A stretch of 64,000 nt of DNA, from NCBI RefSeq assembly GCF_014841135.1, contig NZ_JACYTN010000006.1, positions 1 through 64,000 of the forward strand, written 5' to 3'. Source of the stretch: Paenibacillus arenosi (lineage in GTDB: Bacteria; Bacillota; Bacilli; Paenibacillales; Paenibacillaceae). Under the pieces are notes generated by a model that saw only the letters and a list, made by a program, of their open reading frames with translations, did not search any database and had not been told where the DNA came from. The position numbers were made by a program, and so were the translations under genes. Positions 49,245 to 57,777 of the stretch are shown piece by piece. Numbering within the stretch: position 1 is the stretch's first letter; the number at the start of each line of letters is the position of its first letter.

Positions 49245-50624
49245 ATGAAGTCCAAGATGACGATGGAAAGGAAAAACATATTGCTGCTGCTCACCCTTCT
49301 TTGTTCCTTGTTCGCCTTCAACAGTGCAAGCCAAGCACTTGGAAATGATGACTCAAAGCAATCGGTAGCAACAGCTGAAGCCTCAGCATCCATCACTGCT
49401 GCAACAGCAGTTGACACAACGACAGCAACATTCAAGCCTATGTCCCATTCGACAGCTAAGACTACAACGGTTCAGTTCCCTTCGCTTACAGGGCCATATC
49501 AGGTGGGCACCGAGACATTTCATTGGATCGATAAAACTCGTCCAGAAAGATTTACAGCTACTAAAAACGACCATCGTGAACTCATGATCCAAGTCTGGTA
49601 CCCCACGAAAGCAACTAGTACCATTTACAAACGGCAACCATTCTCAGACGATCCAACAGCACATGCTAGAGCGTTCGAAAGCTATGCGCAAGTTCCAGCA
49701 AGTAAATCTATGCCCTTATTTCTTTCAACTACTCATTCTCTGATTAAAGCCCCTATAGCAGAAAACAAACAAAAATATCCCGTGCTTATTTTTTCACACG
49801 GATTCGGCGCTCGCAATGATTCCTATCGATTTCTCACAGAGCAGCTCGCAAGCCAAGGATATATTGTCGTAAGTGTGCAACATACGTATAATTCATTCCT
49901 TACTCAATTCCCAACTGGAAAGGTCGCCCCATACGTAGGTAGTAAAATAGAAAACTACGCTTACATGGACCGATTAATGACGAACGTATGGGTCAAAGAT
50001 ATTCAATCCGTACTGGATCGTCTGGAGCAGCTTTCCGAGAAGCAGAGCTATCCTATTTGGAAACAGCTCGATCTTAAACGAATTGGGATGCTTGGTCATT
50101 CGTTCGGCGGTGCAGCTTCTGCTCAAGTGATGCTGGCAGACAAACGCGTCAAAGCAGGAATCAATATGGATGGAAGCTTTTACGGAAAAGTCATTCCGGA
50201 TACGGGTATACCAGGTCCCTTCTTGTATATGGGAGCTAACGATGCAGATGGATTGCAAAATATGGAGAACATTGACCCTAAAGAGCTTGCAGCAGAACAT
50301 GGAGTACGCGTTGAAGAAGTGAAAGAACTGCTGAGCTATTCAAGCAAACGATATAAACAAGCGCTGCGTCATAGTTACTCCTTATCTTTCGAACATGCAA
50401 ACCATGAAACATTTTGTGATTTCCCAATCCTGATGGAGCAGTTCGGGCAAATGAAAGCCTCCAGCTTAAATTCCGTATCACGCCACCATCGCATTATTAA
50501 TGAATATGCATTGGAATTCTTTGATCATGTTCTCAAAGGCAAGCGTACCACGCTGCTGAGCGAAAATAAGAATAAGTATGAAGGTGTCACATTAACTATC
50601 GGGGAGGGCTTGAAAGAAAAATAA
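49245..50624 (+). CDS. Secreted lipase-like alpha/beta hydrolase (paralogue of the preceding gene)
   Basis: ATG 49245 sits behind AAAGGAGGAT and gives 459 residues. The signal peptide is RKNILLLLTLLCSLFAFNSASQALG, followed by a Thr/Ala-rich linker. The catalytic domain has LMIQVWYPTKA, LIFSHGFGARNDSYRFLTEQLASQGYIVVSVQHTYNS, the nucleophile GMLGHSFGGAASAQ, INMDGSFYGK and a late His (FEHANHETF). It belongs to the chlorophyllase/PAF-acetylhydrolase-like group of secreted esterases. Long shared stretches with the upstream gene indicate a tandem duplication. Confidence 0.88.
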   Translation: MKSKMTMERKNILLLLTLLCSLFAFNSASQALGNDDSKQSVATAEASASITAATAVDTTTATFKPMSHSTAKTTTVQFPSLTGPYQVGTETFHWIDKTRPERFTATKNDHRELMIQVWYPTKATSTIYKRQPFSDDPTAHARAFESYAQVPASKSMPLFLSTTHSLIKAPIAENKQKYPVLIFSHGFGARNDSYRFLTEQLASQGYIVVSVQHTYNSFLTQFPTGKVAPYVGSKIENYAYMDRLMTNVWVKDIQSVLDRLEQLSEKQSYPIWKQLDLKRIGMLGHSFGGAASAQVMLADKRVKAGINMDGSFYGKVIPDTGIPGPFLYMGANDADGLQNMENIDPKELAAEHGVRVEEVKELLSYSSKRYKQALRHSYSLSFEHANHETFCDFPILMEQFGQMKASSLNSVSRHHRIINEYALEFFDHVLKGKRTTLLSENKNKYEGVTLTIGEGLKEK

Positions 50625-50685
50625 GAATAGATTAGAAACTGGAATACTCTCTATTCTCGCTCTCTCTTCCTGTATGAATATAAAT

Positions 50686-50731
50686 AAGCCGCTGCATAAA
50701 ATGGTTCGGAATGACCATTCGACAGCGGCTT
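50686..50731. terminator. Bidirectional terminator
   Basis: Stem AAGCCGCTG/CAGCGGCTT with an inner ATGGT/ACCAT helix lies between convergent genes. A diverged copy lies near 51376-51425. Confidence 0.75.
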
Positions 50732-50802
50732 TACTATTTAAAATGTATATCTTATCAACAAATAAAATGACCAGCTCATACACTTAACGTTCATCGGAGC
50801 TG

Positions 50803-51261
50803 TTAAAACGGTCCCGCTCCCACTGCCGCGATCCCGTTAAATGTAGCTGGTCCAATAAGTGTATTGCCTGATGCTGCGGACGAAGAAATAAACAATGTAT
50901 ATCTAATTTGGTTCGCATTCACATCGGTTACTGACGGGAAGTCAGCTGCTGTTACACTAATAGATAAATTTGACACAACCGCGGGATTTACCGTCTCTGT
51001 ATAAATGAGCGTACCTGAGCCAAATGTGTCTGTACCGTTGCGTTCGACTCTAAGCAGGATATCTGGAGGTTCTCCAGTCGTACTTACCCCCACCGTACCA
51101 GACAACCATACCCGCACATCTCCAGCCTGTGCTGTCCCAGCGGCCGCTGTTGTAATCAAACCAACATCTCCAATAAGTATAGGGGTATCTTCTATTTGTA
51201 ACGTACCTGTATTCGTATTGCTTAACTGTGAAAGACGAACATCCAATACTTCAAAAGCCAT
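50803..51261 (-). CDS. Beta-rich protein of unknown function, copy 1
   Basis: ATG 51261 follows AAAGGAGGGA and gives 152 residues. The sequence is low in Lys, Cys and aromatics and high in Thr, Ser, Val and Gly (DTPILIGDVGLITTAAAGTAQAGDVRVWLSGTVGV, NANQIRYTLFISSSAASGN, GPATFNGIAAVGAGPF), as in jelly-roll surface or spore-coat proteins. No signal peptide is visible, which would suit a spore protein made in the mother cell; this is inference. It is a close paralogue of the next gene. Confidence 0.7.
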   Translation of the reverse strand: MAFEVLDVRLSQLSNTNTGTLQIEDTPILIGDVGLITTAAAGTAQAGDVRVWLSGTVGVSTTGEPPDILLRVERNGTDTFGSGTLIYTETVNPAVVSNLSISVTAADFPSVTDVNANQIRYTLFISSSAASGNTLIGPATFNGIAAVGAGPF

Positions 51262-51375
51262 AACTTTCCCTCCTTTAATATAATTCATCCTATTGATAAA
51301 GGGAGGTTGAGGTGATAGATTACTATCTTATAAAAAAGTACATTTTTTAAATTTCAAACATTTCCAATTATAAAT

Positions 51376-51425
51376 AACCACTGCATGAAATGGTTCAGAA
51401 TGAACGATCGTCAGCGGCTATTTCT
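51376..51425. repeat. Diverged copy of the 50686-50731 terminator
   Basis: ACTGCATGAAATGGTTCAGAATGA and CGTCAGCGGCTA parallel the terminator after the second hydrolase, so the repeat unit extends beyond the coding region. The stem is degraded here. Confidence 0.65.
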
Positions 51426-51491
51426 TTCTATACATATATTTTATTAAGGAATAGAATGATCAGCTCATAAAATTAATATTCATATAAACTG

Positions 51492-51953
51492 CTAAAACGG
51501 CCCCGCTCCCACCGCTGCAATTCCGTTAAATGTAACGGGCCCAGAAAGTTCGATTCCTGCATTTTCACTAGAAGAAATAAATAATGTATATCTAATTTGG
51601 TTCGCATTCACGTCGGTTGCTGGCGGGAAATCAGTTACTGTAATGCTGATGGGTAGAAAATTAGAAAAAACGGTAAGAAATGATTCTGTATATATAAGTG
51701 TGCCTGAGCCAAATGTCTCAGTGCCATTCCGCTCAATTCTAATTAGAATTTCGGGCTCTTCAGCAGAACCATACCCCACCCCTACCGTTCCTGATAACCA
51801 TACTCGTACATCTCCTGCTTGTGCTGTACCGGCGACGGCTGTCGTAATCAAGCCAACATCACCAATAAGTATCGGTGTTTCTTCTATATTCAATGTACCT
51901 GTATCCGTATTACTTAACTGTGAAAGGCGCATATCTAACACTTTAAAAGCCAT
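51492..51953 (-). CDS. Beta-rich protein of unknown function, copy 2
   Basis: ATG 51953 follows AAAGGAGGGA and gives 153 residues, collinear with copy 1. The ends are nearly identical (LSQLSNT-TGTL, TPILIGDVGLITTA, NANQIRYTLFISSS, TFNGIAAVGAGPF), with divergence in the middle and before the C-terminus (SENAGIELSGPV). It is transcribed in the same direction, upstream of copy 1, across a 230-base spacer that carries the degraded terminator copy. Function unknown. Confidence 0.7.
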   Translation of the reverse strand: MAFKVLDMRLSQLSNTDTGTLNIEETPILIGDVGLITTAVAGTAQAGDVRVWLSGTVGVGYGSAEEPEILIRIERNGTETFGSGTLIYTESFLTVFSNFLPISITVTDFPPATDVNANQIRYTLFISSSENAGIELSGPVTFNGIAAVGAGPF

Positions 51954-52100
51954 AGCAATCCCTCCTTTCTTAGTAACTATCCTATTAATAAAAGAGAGAT
52001 GAAGTGATAGATCGTTAGCTTATATATTAGTACATTTTAAAAGAGCGCCAAAATCAACTACTCGTCATCATACTTAGTTACAGCCCTATATCCCGTGACT

Positions 52101-52592
52101 CTATGTAACCTTTACTCGTTCCACATAGTTCTTTTCAATACTGCTAATCGCTGCTTGATTCTCTTTATCCCAAACCAAGCTTATTTCAAAAGTACCTGTT
52201 TGAAAAAACAGAGGAAAACGACTTCGAAACCAATCTTGCATCGGCAGTTCCATCGCCTTATCCTTTTCAATCCATATCAACTCACCTTCTGGCGGATCCT
52301 CTAGTAATTCCCCCTCGAAGGAAGTAGCTAAATAGTTAAATACCATCGAACGTAATCCTGTCTGCGGCTCACAATATTCTGCTAATCCTTTGTAGATAAT
52401 GTCTGTTACAATAAGTCCCGTTTCTTCTCTTACTTCTCGTATTGCACCATCTACGATACTCTCTGGATAATCTACTTTGCCCCCAGGAGCTATATATCCC
52501 GGAAATCCACGTTTCGTTGGCCTATTTATTAATAGCACTTTATCGTCCTTCTCGATCATGCACATCGTGTATAATTCATGATTAATCTTCAT
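52101..52592 (-). CDS. Nudix hydrolase (MutT/8-oxo-dGTP diphosphatase-like)
   Basis: The 163-residue protein carries a full Nudix box, GGKVDYPESIVDGAIREVREETGLIV (Gx5Ex7REUxEExGU), at about residues 37-62. The surrounding CMIEKDDKVLLINRP and FPGYIAPGGKVD are typical of the NUDIX_DHNTP/MutT-like 8-oxo-dGTP diphosphatases of Firmicutes. The exact substrate is uncertain. ATG 52592 follows TAGGAGATT. Confidence 0.92.
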   Translation of the reverse strand: MKINHELYTMCMIEKDDKVLLINRPTKRGFPGYIAPGGKVDYPESIVDGAIREVREETGLIVTDIIYKGLAEYCEPQTGLRSMVFNYLATSFEGELLEDPPEGELIWIEKDKAMELPMQDWFRSRFPLFFQTGTFEISLVWDKENQAAISSIEKNYVERVKVT

Positions 52593-52834
52593 CTAACAAT
52601 CTCCTAATGCATTACGTAATAGTCCGTACCTTGCTTGCTCCATGCAGCTCACACTCTCAGCTAAATGTTTGGATTCCATACTGCGAGATTCTTTATAGCA
52701 ATCAACTCCTGTGCATTTTACGCTTCCAGTCACTCATAACGATTACAAAAGTTCGTACTCATATTCAATTTACGCTTAACTCCTCTAACGATCGCCACGG
52801 AGGCTATTCAACGTATATGGATGTATTTTAAAAT

Positions 52835-52969
52835 CTAACGAACGTCAGTGAGCTTATTTGTCAAATAGAGCGCTTATTTTCACCAGTTTGGCTAATATAA
52901 GCTCTCCTACAACCGTTACAATGCTACGATGGGCAAATTCAGCAAAATAACGTCAATGACGTTCGTTAG
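52835..52969. repeat. MITE-like inverted-repeat element
   Basis: The ends CTAACGAACGTCA (52835-52847) and TGACGTTCGTTAG (52957-52969) are perfect inverted repeats, with weaker symmetry over about ten more bases. The interior has no ORF. No target duplication is obvious. Confidence 0.6.
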
Positions 52970-52987
52970 AGCCAAGTATACGGCTTA

Positions 52988-53114
52988 TTATGACATGTCT
53001 TCATCCGTATACAATCCAATCTGAATGACAATTAACCATCCTCCTAAACCTGACACACCATACTTATGCCGCAGCGACACTTCTTCATTGTTATCGATAT
53101 CTTATTCTTCCATG
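52988..53114 (-). pseudogene. Remnant of a DUF2569-type membrane protein gene
   Basis: On the minus strand, after an in-frame stop near ATG 53114, the reading NEEVSLRHKYGVSGLGGWLIVIQIGLYTDEDMS resembles the first strand and helix of DUF2569 proteins (GLGGWLILIQIGL). It then stops at 52988, 19 bases from the inverted-repeat element. The rest of the gene is missing. Confidence 0.45.
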
Positions 53115-53155
53115 GTCCAGTACGCCCTTTTTGCCTTGTCTCTCTTACTAGATAA

Positions 53156-53851
53156 TTACCCCAAATAATCAGGCACAATTTCCATCTCAACGATCTGTCC
53201 ATCACGAACATCTACCTCATATGCTCTCGCAGCAGGACGTGAGCTTACAACGCGATACAATTCATCACCACGATAATGAAGAGCAACCCCATCATCAGCC
53301 GCTCTGCCTCCACCCAGTTGACCTGTTAGAATAAGCTGCTGGTAGGAAGGTCTACGGTCTGCTTCGCCATCATAATGCGGACAGTTGCTGCCCCGCAGCC
53401 AGCCTAAACCATTCAGCTTCGTTAACTGACCAGGTATCGAATCAGTCACACCTTCTTCAAACCAACACAACGAGCCTGCACTAAGCCCAGACAGCACAGT
53501 CCCATTTTCCCAAGCCCGCTTCAAATATAGATCGAGCTCCCATTCTTTCCATAACACAAGCAGATTGCGTGTATTGCCCCCACCGACATAAATAATATCT
53601 TTATCCAGCACATAGTCTTCCAAATCCCCCGCTGGCGCGTTGAACAAGGATAAATGAGAAGGGATGCAATCATATCGATTAAATGCCTTATAGAATCGCT
53701 GCATATATCCATCCGCATCTCCACTTGCCGTCCCTATAAAGCAAATTTTAGGTTGTTTCGATTGGGCTTGCTGCAGCACGTATGTATCCAATAACGGATT
53801 TTCTGGCTCCATGGAGAATCCTCCGCCGCCCATTGCGATAATTTGCTTCAT
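53156..53851 (-). CDS. Peptidase E-like serine peptidase (S51 family)
   Basis: This 231-residue cytoplasmic enzyme of the class I glutamine-amidotransferase fold probably cleaves Asp-X dipeptides. IIAMGGGGFSMEPENPLLD opens the protein, YVGGGNTRNLLVLWKEWEL forms the oxyanion-side loop, and LSGLSAGSLCWFEEGVTDS contains the nucleophile Ser. ATG 53851 lies one base after the stop of a small upstream ORF, with its AGGAGAGG site inside that ORF. Confidence 0.9.
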   Translation of the reverse strand: MKQIIAMGGGGFSMEPENPLLDTYVLQQAQSKQPKICFIGTASGDADGYMQRFYKAFNRYDCIPSHLSLFNAPAGDLEDYVLDKDIIYVGGGNTRNLLVLWKEWELDLYLKRAWENGTVLSGLSAGSLCWFEEGVTDSIPGQLTKLNGLGWLRGSNCPHYDGEADRRPSYQQLILTGQLGGGRAADDGVALHYRGDELYRVVSSRPAARAYEVDVRDGQIVEMEIVPDYLG

Positions 53852-53852
53852 C

Positions 53853-53990
53853 TTAATCCTCTCCTAGTCCATATAGAATGTTGTCTTCTTGCTGTTTACT
53901 CTTATTTTTATCTATCGCGTTCGGCTCAATATGATCAATTGCTAACTCAGGGTACTTCTGTTCAATTAACTGCTTATAGGAGGCAAACAT
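53853..53990 (-). CDS. Small 45-residue ORF upstream of peptidase E
   Basis: ATG 53990 follows AAAGGAGTA and encodes MFASYKQLIEQKYPELAIDH and 25 further hydrophilic residues, stopping one base before the peptidase E start. The good ribosome site and tight spacing suggest a real, coupled gene. It is charged, mostly helical and lacks a signal peptide. I recognise no family; it could be a leader peptide for the peptidase. Confidence 0.5.
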   Translation of the reverse strand: MFASYKQLIEQKYPELAIDHIEPNAIDKNKSKQQEDNILYGLGED

Positions 53991-54291
53991 CGGCGTACTC
54001 CTTTGTCCAATATGTATTTTTCGCTACTGTAAAACAATTTTTAATCCTTATACTACCATAAATAAAGGTTTTATATGGAAAATATTAAAATAAAATAATG
54101 TCTCCAACTAGAAGGGACATCGTATACGTGGATTAGTGATTGAGAAAACAATTCAAGGCGACACTTGTGGCACGATTCAACACAACATCAACGTTACGAA
54201 AAAGACAAACATCAGCCCAACCATTAGAGGTATAATGGATAAAGCTGTTAATTACACCCAGTACAGGCATCCATATTTGGGAGGGAATCAT
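53991..54291. other. Divergent control region before the amidohydrolase gene
   Basis: About 300 AT-rich bases between the small ORF and the amidohydrolase gene. An in-frame extension upstream of ATG 54292 reads into low-quality sequence without a ribosome site and is not taken as coding. No hairpin or operator is evident. Confidence 0.5.
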
Positions 54292-55581
54292 ATGAAACTG
54301 CTAATTAAAGACGTCACAATCGTCACCATGCTGGATAATGATCAGCCATTTAGAGGAGATATTTTAATCGAAGACGATAAGATCAAAGAAATAAGCAGTC
54401 AAGTGCAAGAACAGGCAGATAAAGTCATTCAAGGGAATGGAAAAGTCGCGATGCCTGGTCTTATTAATGCGCATCAACATACGCCTATGAGTCTACTAAA
54501 AGGCTTTTCCGATGATTTGAAATTAATGGATTGGTTGGACAAAAAGATGCTCCCCGCCGAAAACAACATGACGCCAGAAGATATATACTGGGGTTGTAAA
54601 CTATCCATGGCTGAAATGATCAAATCAGGCACAACAGCGTTCGCAGATATGTACGTACATATGAATGAGATTGCACAAGCTATTGACGAAGTCGGCATGC
54701 GAGCATCACTGACGAGAGGTTTAGTCTTCTTTGAAGATGATAAAGGTAGAAGACTCCGTGAAGCTATGGAGCTTATCGAGCAATGGCACGGCGCTGCGGA
54801 AGGAAGAATTACCACGATGTTTGGCCCACATGCTCCATATACTTGCCCTCCTGAGCCTTTAAAAGAAGTCATCCGTCTAGCAGAAGAAAAGAATCTACCC
54901 ATTCATATCCACTTGGCCGAAACTAAGGAGGAAATTGTTAAAATAAGAGATAAATACAATCAAACTCCTACAGAGTACTTATATAACCTTGGATTGTTCG
55001 AAAAATCACATGTTTTACTGGCTCATGCTGTCCATTTGACTCGTAAAGATATTAGTTACTTGGTTGGCATGCGCGGTGGTGTTGCTCATAATCCTGTGAG
55101 CAATCTGAAATTAGGATGCGGCATTGCTCCTATCGTCGAAATGCTGAATCGTGGAATACATGTAGGACTAGGTACGGATGGAGCAGGAAGTGCTACAACG
55201 CTCGATATGTTCGAGGAAATCAAGACTGCTACTTGGCTGCAAAAATTAGACTATGGCGATCCGACACAAATTCCTGCTAAAAAAGCGATTCAACTCGCTA
55301 CGATTAATAGTGCAGCACTGCTTAATATCGATAAAGAAGTCGGTACACTAGAAATCGGTAAAAAGGCAGATCTTATTTTGATCGATATAAATAAACCTCA
55401 TTTAATGCCACATCACAACATCGAATCTCTAATCGCTTATAGCGTTAATGGTGGTGACGTAGATACAACGATCGTAAACGGAAAAGTACTTATGGAAAAC
55501 CGCCAACTTCTGACGATAAATGAAGAGGAACTTCTTCAAGAAGCAGCAGTGCGTGCCAAGCGAATTGTAGAAGGAATTTAA
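54292..55581 (+). CDS. Amidohydrolase (5-methylthioadenosine/S-adenosylhomocysteine deaminase-like)
   Basis: The 429-residue metal-dependent deaminase starts at ATG 54292 behind GGGAGGG. Metal ligands are visible in MPGLINAHQHTPMSLLKG (HxH), the His of LPIHIHLAETKEE, LLAHAVHLT and GLGTDGAGSATTLDMFEE. This order is that of the TRZ/ATZ-MtaD family, which deaminates methylthioadenosine, SAH, adenosine or related compounds. It lies alone with its own terminator. Confidence 0.9.
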   Translation: MKLLIKDVTIVTMLDNDQPFRGDILIEDDKIKEISSQVQEQADKVIQGNGKVAMPGLINAHQHTPMSLLKGFSDDLKLMDWLDKKMLPAENNMTPEDIYWGCKLSMAEMIKSGTTAFADMYVHMNEIAQAIDEVGMRASLTRGLVFFEDDKGRRLREAMELIEQWHGAAEGRITTMFGPHAPYTCPPEPLKEVIRLAEEKNLPIHIHLAETKEEIVKIRDKYNQTPTEYLYNLGLFEKSHVLLAHAVHLTRKDISYLVGMRGGVAHNPVSNLKLGCGIAPIVEMLNRGIHVGLGTDGAGSATTLDMFEEIKTATWLQKLDYGDPTQIPAKKAIQLATINSAALLNIDKEVGTLEIGKKADLILIDINKPHLMPHHNIESLIAYSVNGGDVDTTIVNGKVLMENRQLLTINEEELLQEAAVRAKRIVEGI

Positions 55582-55606
55582 TAGATATGCACGCCTAAGG
55601 TAAGTT

Positions 55607-55648
55607 AAGCTGCCTCCTGTACTTTATGACTGGAGCAGCTTATTTTTT
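55607..55648 (+). terminator. Terminator after the amidohydrolase gene
   Basis: Stem AAGCTGCCTCC/GGAGCAGCTT with one bulge, followed by ATTTTTTT. Confidence 0.85.
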
Positions 55649-55746
55649 TATTTTTCAAAAAACAAGGAGTCCAGTTGCTCACAGCGGTAACAAGTGGTAG
55701 GCTATTAGCTAGCATTGAATTGCCAACTTAATAAGGGAGTTCACAC

Positions 55747-56244
55747 ATGACGATTACACACAAACGGAAGTTTATCATCTGGCTAGTACTTACAGTGGTA
55801 TGGATGGGGGTTATTTTTTATAAATCCTCAGAGCCTTATACAGAGCAGGATTTGCGTCCAGCCTTCGCATCCTTAATCGAGGCGAAGACGCTGCAGAAGT
55901 ATATACCTGAGCTTTCCTTTTATTACGATAATCAACTTATCACTTGGGAAAAGCCTTACGACTTCGTTGAGTTTTTTATTCGCAAAGCTGCACATGTCTT
56001 CTCCTTTGCGCTACTATGCTTCTTCGCCATTAAGACTCTCTACGCTACAAAGATGAAAGATTGGGCATCTATCGGTTTAGGTGGATTATTTTCATTCCTT
56101 TACGCTTGTTCAGACGAATGGCATCAATCGTTTGTCGTCGGACGAACGGGGCATATCGAGGACGTCATGGTCGACTCGATCGGAATTGTACTTATCGTAC
56201 TCATCATGAGCATTCGTGCTTGGCGGCGCTGGTCCAATAGCTGA
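55747..56244 (+). CDS. VanZ-family membrane protein
   Basis: The 165-residue protein has about four hydrophobic segments (FIIWLVLTVVWMGVIFYKSS, KAAHVFSFALLCFFAIKTL, IGLGGLFSFLYACSDEWHQSFV, VMVDSIGIVLIVLIMSI). KSSEPYT, RKAAHVFSFALL and DEWHQSFVVGRTGHIEDVMVDSIG are VanZ-like family marks. Homologues occur widely in Firmicutes, and most are unrelated to glycopeptide resistance, so none is inferred here. ATG 55747 follows TAAGGGAG. Confidence 0.9.
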   Translation: MTITHKRKFIIWLVLTVVWMGVIFYKSSEPYTEQDLRPAFASLIEAKTLQKYIPELSFYYDNQLITWEKPYDFVEFFIRKAAHVFSFALLCFFAIKTLYATKMKDWASIGLGGLFSFLYACSDEWHQSFVVGRTGHIEDVMVDSIGIVLIVLIMSIRAWRRWSNS

Positions 56245-56275
56245 TTCGTTCATGTAGAATCTTTCGTACGACAAT

Positions 56276-56322
56276 GAAAGCTATCCACAGTCCGGTACGT
56301 CATACCGGTGCGGATAGCTTTC
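56276..56322. terminator. Hairpin between convergent VanZ and MFS genes
   Basis: Stem GAAAGCTATCC/GGATAGCTTTC with an inner CCGGTA/TACCGG helix. T-runs are weak on both sides, but the position suggests a terminator. Confidence 0.55.
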
Positions 56323-56357
56323 GGCGCATCATCTTCTCCTTTTAATTTGCGAATTTT

Positions 56358-57587
56358 CTACATTGTCATCTGTCCCTCTTCATAATGAGCTCGTTTTGAC
56401 TTATCAAAAATGTGAAAGCTCAGCACAATCGCAAATACAATCGACACAACTGAGAAAATAATCGTAACGAGCTGCAAATCAAACCACTCCGCTAATATCC
56501 CCAATGCAAACGTAGCCATAATCTGCACGATGCTTTGGAACATCCCCTCAATGCTACCGAAGCGCCCCATAATGGAGGTCGGTACATTGTTCTGATAAAA
56601 AGTCGCGTAACCGGTATTGGAGAAAGACATAAAGAATCCAAGCAGGATAAAGCTTATCGTCGCGAACCAAAACCCTGAAGCACTGTAGAACATCGTATAG
56701 CCAATCGTTGTAAACAGCAGACCTACCGCTATGTACGTTTGAAGCGAGAATCGCTTCACCAAAATGGCCGATGCTGAAGCTCCAAGAAGAGCACCTATAC
56801 CAGCCACGCTGACAATGACACCGTACAGTTGATCGTTCAAATGCAGATTCTGCTTAATGAACGTAACTTCTTGCGAATCGAGCGCAAAAAAGATCATAAT
56901 TGCAATTTGATACAACAAATATATTTTGACAAAATAGCGCGAACGCAACATAAATTGCTGGACGAGCTTCCAATCCTCTATGATCATTTTCAAGCGAATC
57001 GGCTCCCGCTTCGCTGCATTCTCATCGCTAACATCAGGCAACATACCAATAAGGAATGCACAGATAAGAAAACTAACCGCGTTGATGATGACGCACCAAC
57101 CTGTACCAATCAAAATAATCAGCACACCAGCAATCGCAGGACCGAGTAAGAAGGAGCCTGAGTTCATCATGCTCATAATGGAATTAAATCTCCTTCGCTC
57201 TTCTATTGCAACGAATTTGGTAATATAAAAGGTTGAGCTAGGTCCAAAAAAAGCAGAAGCTAGGCTACATACAAACACAATCGCATATACAGCCCATATG
57301 GATGACATTAATGGAATGAGGAAAATAAGCAATCCTCGAATAACATCCGCTGCAATCATAATTTTTCGCTTATTCATTCGATCAATGACTGACCCTGCCC
57401 ACAAATTTGTAAACAGCTTTGCAATCGGGCCAATCATATATAAGCCCGCTACAGCAGCAGCTGAGTTCGTCATGTTCAACACAAGAATGTTCAACGCAAT
57501 CAAATAAATCCAGTTACCAAAGTACGAAACCCCTATTCCCCCCAGAAGCAATGCATACTGCTTCCACCTGCCTACACCCTCATCCAC
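56358..57587 (-). CDS. MFS transporter (MefA-like MFS_3 family)
   Basis: The 409-residue protein has about twelve hydrophobic segments and starts at GTG 57587 behind AGGGGGAA. GGIGVSYFGNWIYLIALNILVLNMTNSAAAVAGLYMIGPIAKLFTNLWAGSVIDRMNKRKIMI is typical of the MFS_3 group, which includes macrolide exporters and the enterobactin exporter EntS. The substrate is unknown. It is divergent from the Hsp70 operon across a 190-base region. Confidence 0.9.
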   Translation of the reverse strand: MDEGVGRWKQYALLLGGIGVSYFGNWIYLIALNILVLNMTNSAAAVAGLYMIGPIAKLFTNLWAGSVIDRMNKRKIMIAADVIRGLLIFLIPLMSSIWAVYAIVFVCSLASAFFGPSSTFYITKFVAIEERRRFNSIMSMMNSGSFLLGPAIAGVLIILIGTGWCVIINAVSFLICAFLIGMLPDVSDENAAKREPIRLKMIIEDWKLVQQFMLRSRYFVKIYLLYQIAIMIFFALDSQEVTFIKQNLHLNDQLYGVIVSVAGIGALLGASASAILVKRFSLQTYIAVGLLFTTIGYTMFYSASGFWFATISFILLGFFMSFSNTGYATFYQNNVPTSIMGRFGSIEGMFQSIVQIMATFALGILAEWFDLQLVTIIFSVVSIVFAIVLSFHIFDKSKRAHYEEGQMTM

Positions 57588-57777
57588 AGCAATTTCCCCC
57601 TATATAAGTTACCGATCCCACTTCTATTATCGTGCTAGAAAGACGAAGGGAAATCGACAGATTATGTCGAATTAAAAATGAATAAATGATACTATTTTCA
57701 TATAACGATGGAACTACTTTCATGCATGGCATTCATTATAGATGTAATTGAGATGTATATGGAAAGGAAGATATAAA

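Larger units (their letters stand above)
52593..53155. other. Gene-free stretch with an inverted-repeat element and a gene remnant
   Basis: About 560 bases. It contains a 135-base element with inverted ends (52835-52969) and a probable DUF2569 remnant (52988-53114). Nothing else is recognisable. Confidence 0.6.

Noticed and set aside
50686-51953. Repeat pattern suggesting a CRISPR or short tandem array
   Set aside because: The similarity is between two whole genes plus a terminator; there are no short regular direct repeats with spacers. No CRISPR array was seen in the window.
55747-56244. Glycopeptide resistance from the VanZ-family gene
   Set aside because: No vanS/R/H/A/X genes adjoin, and most VanZ-family proteins in Firmicutes are unrelated to resistance.
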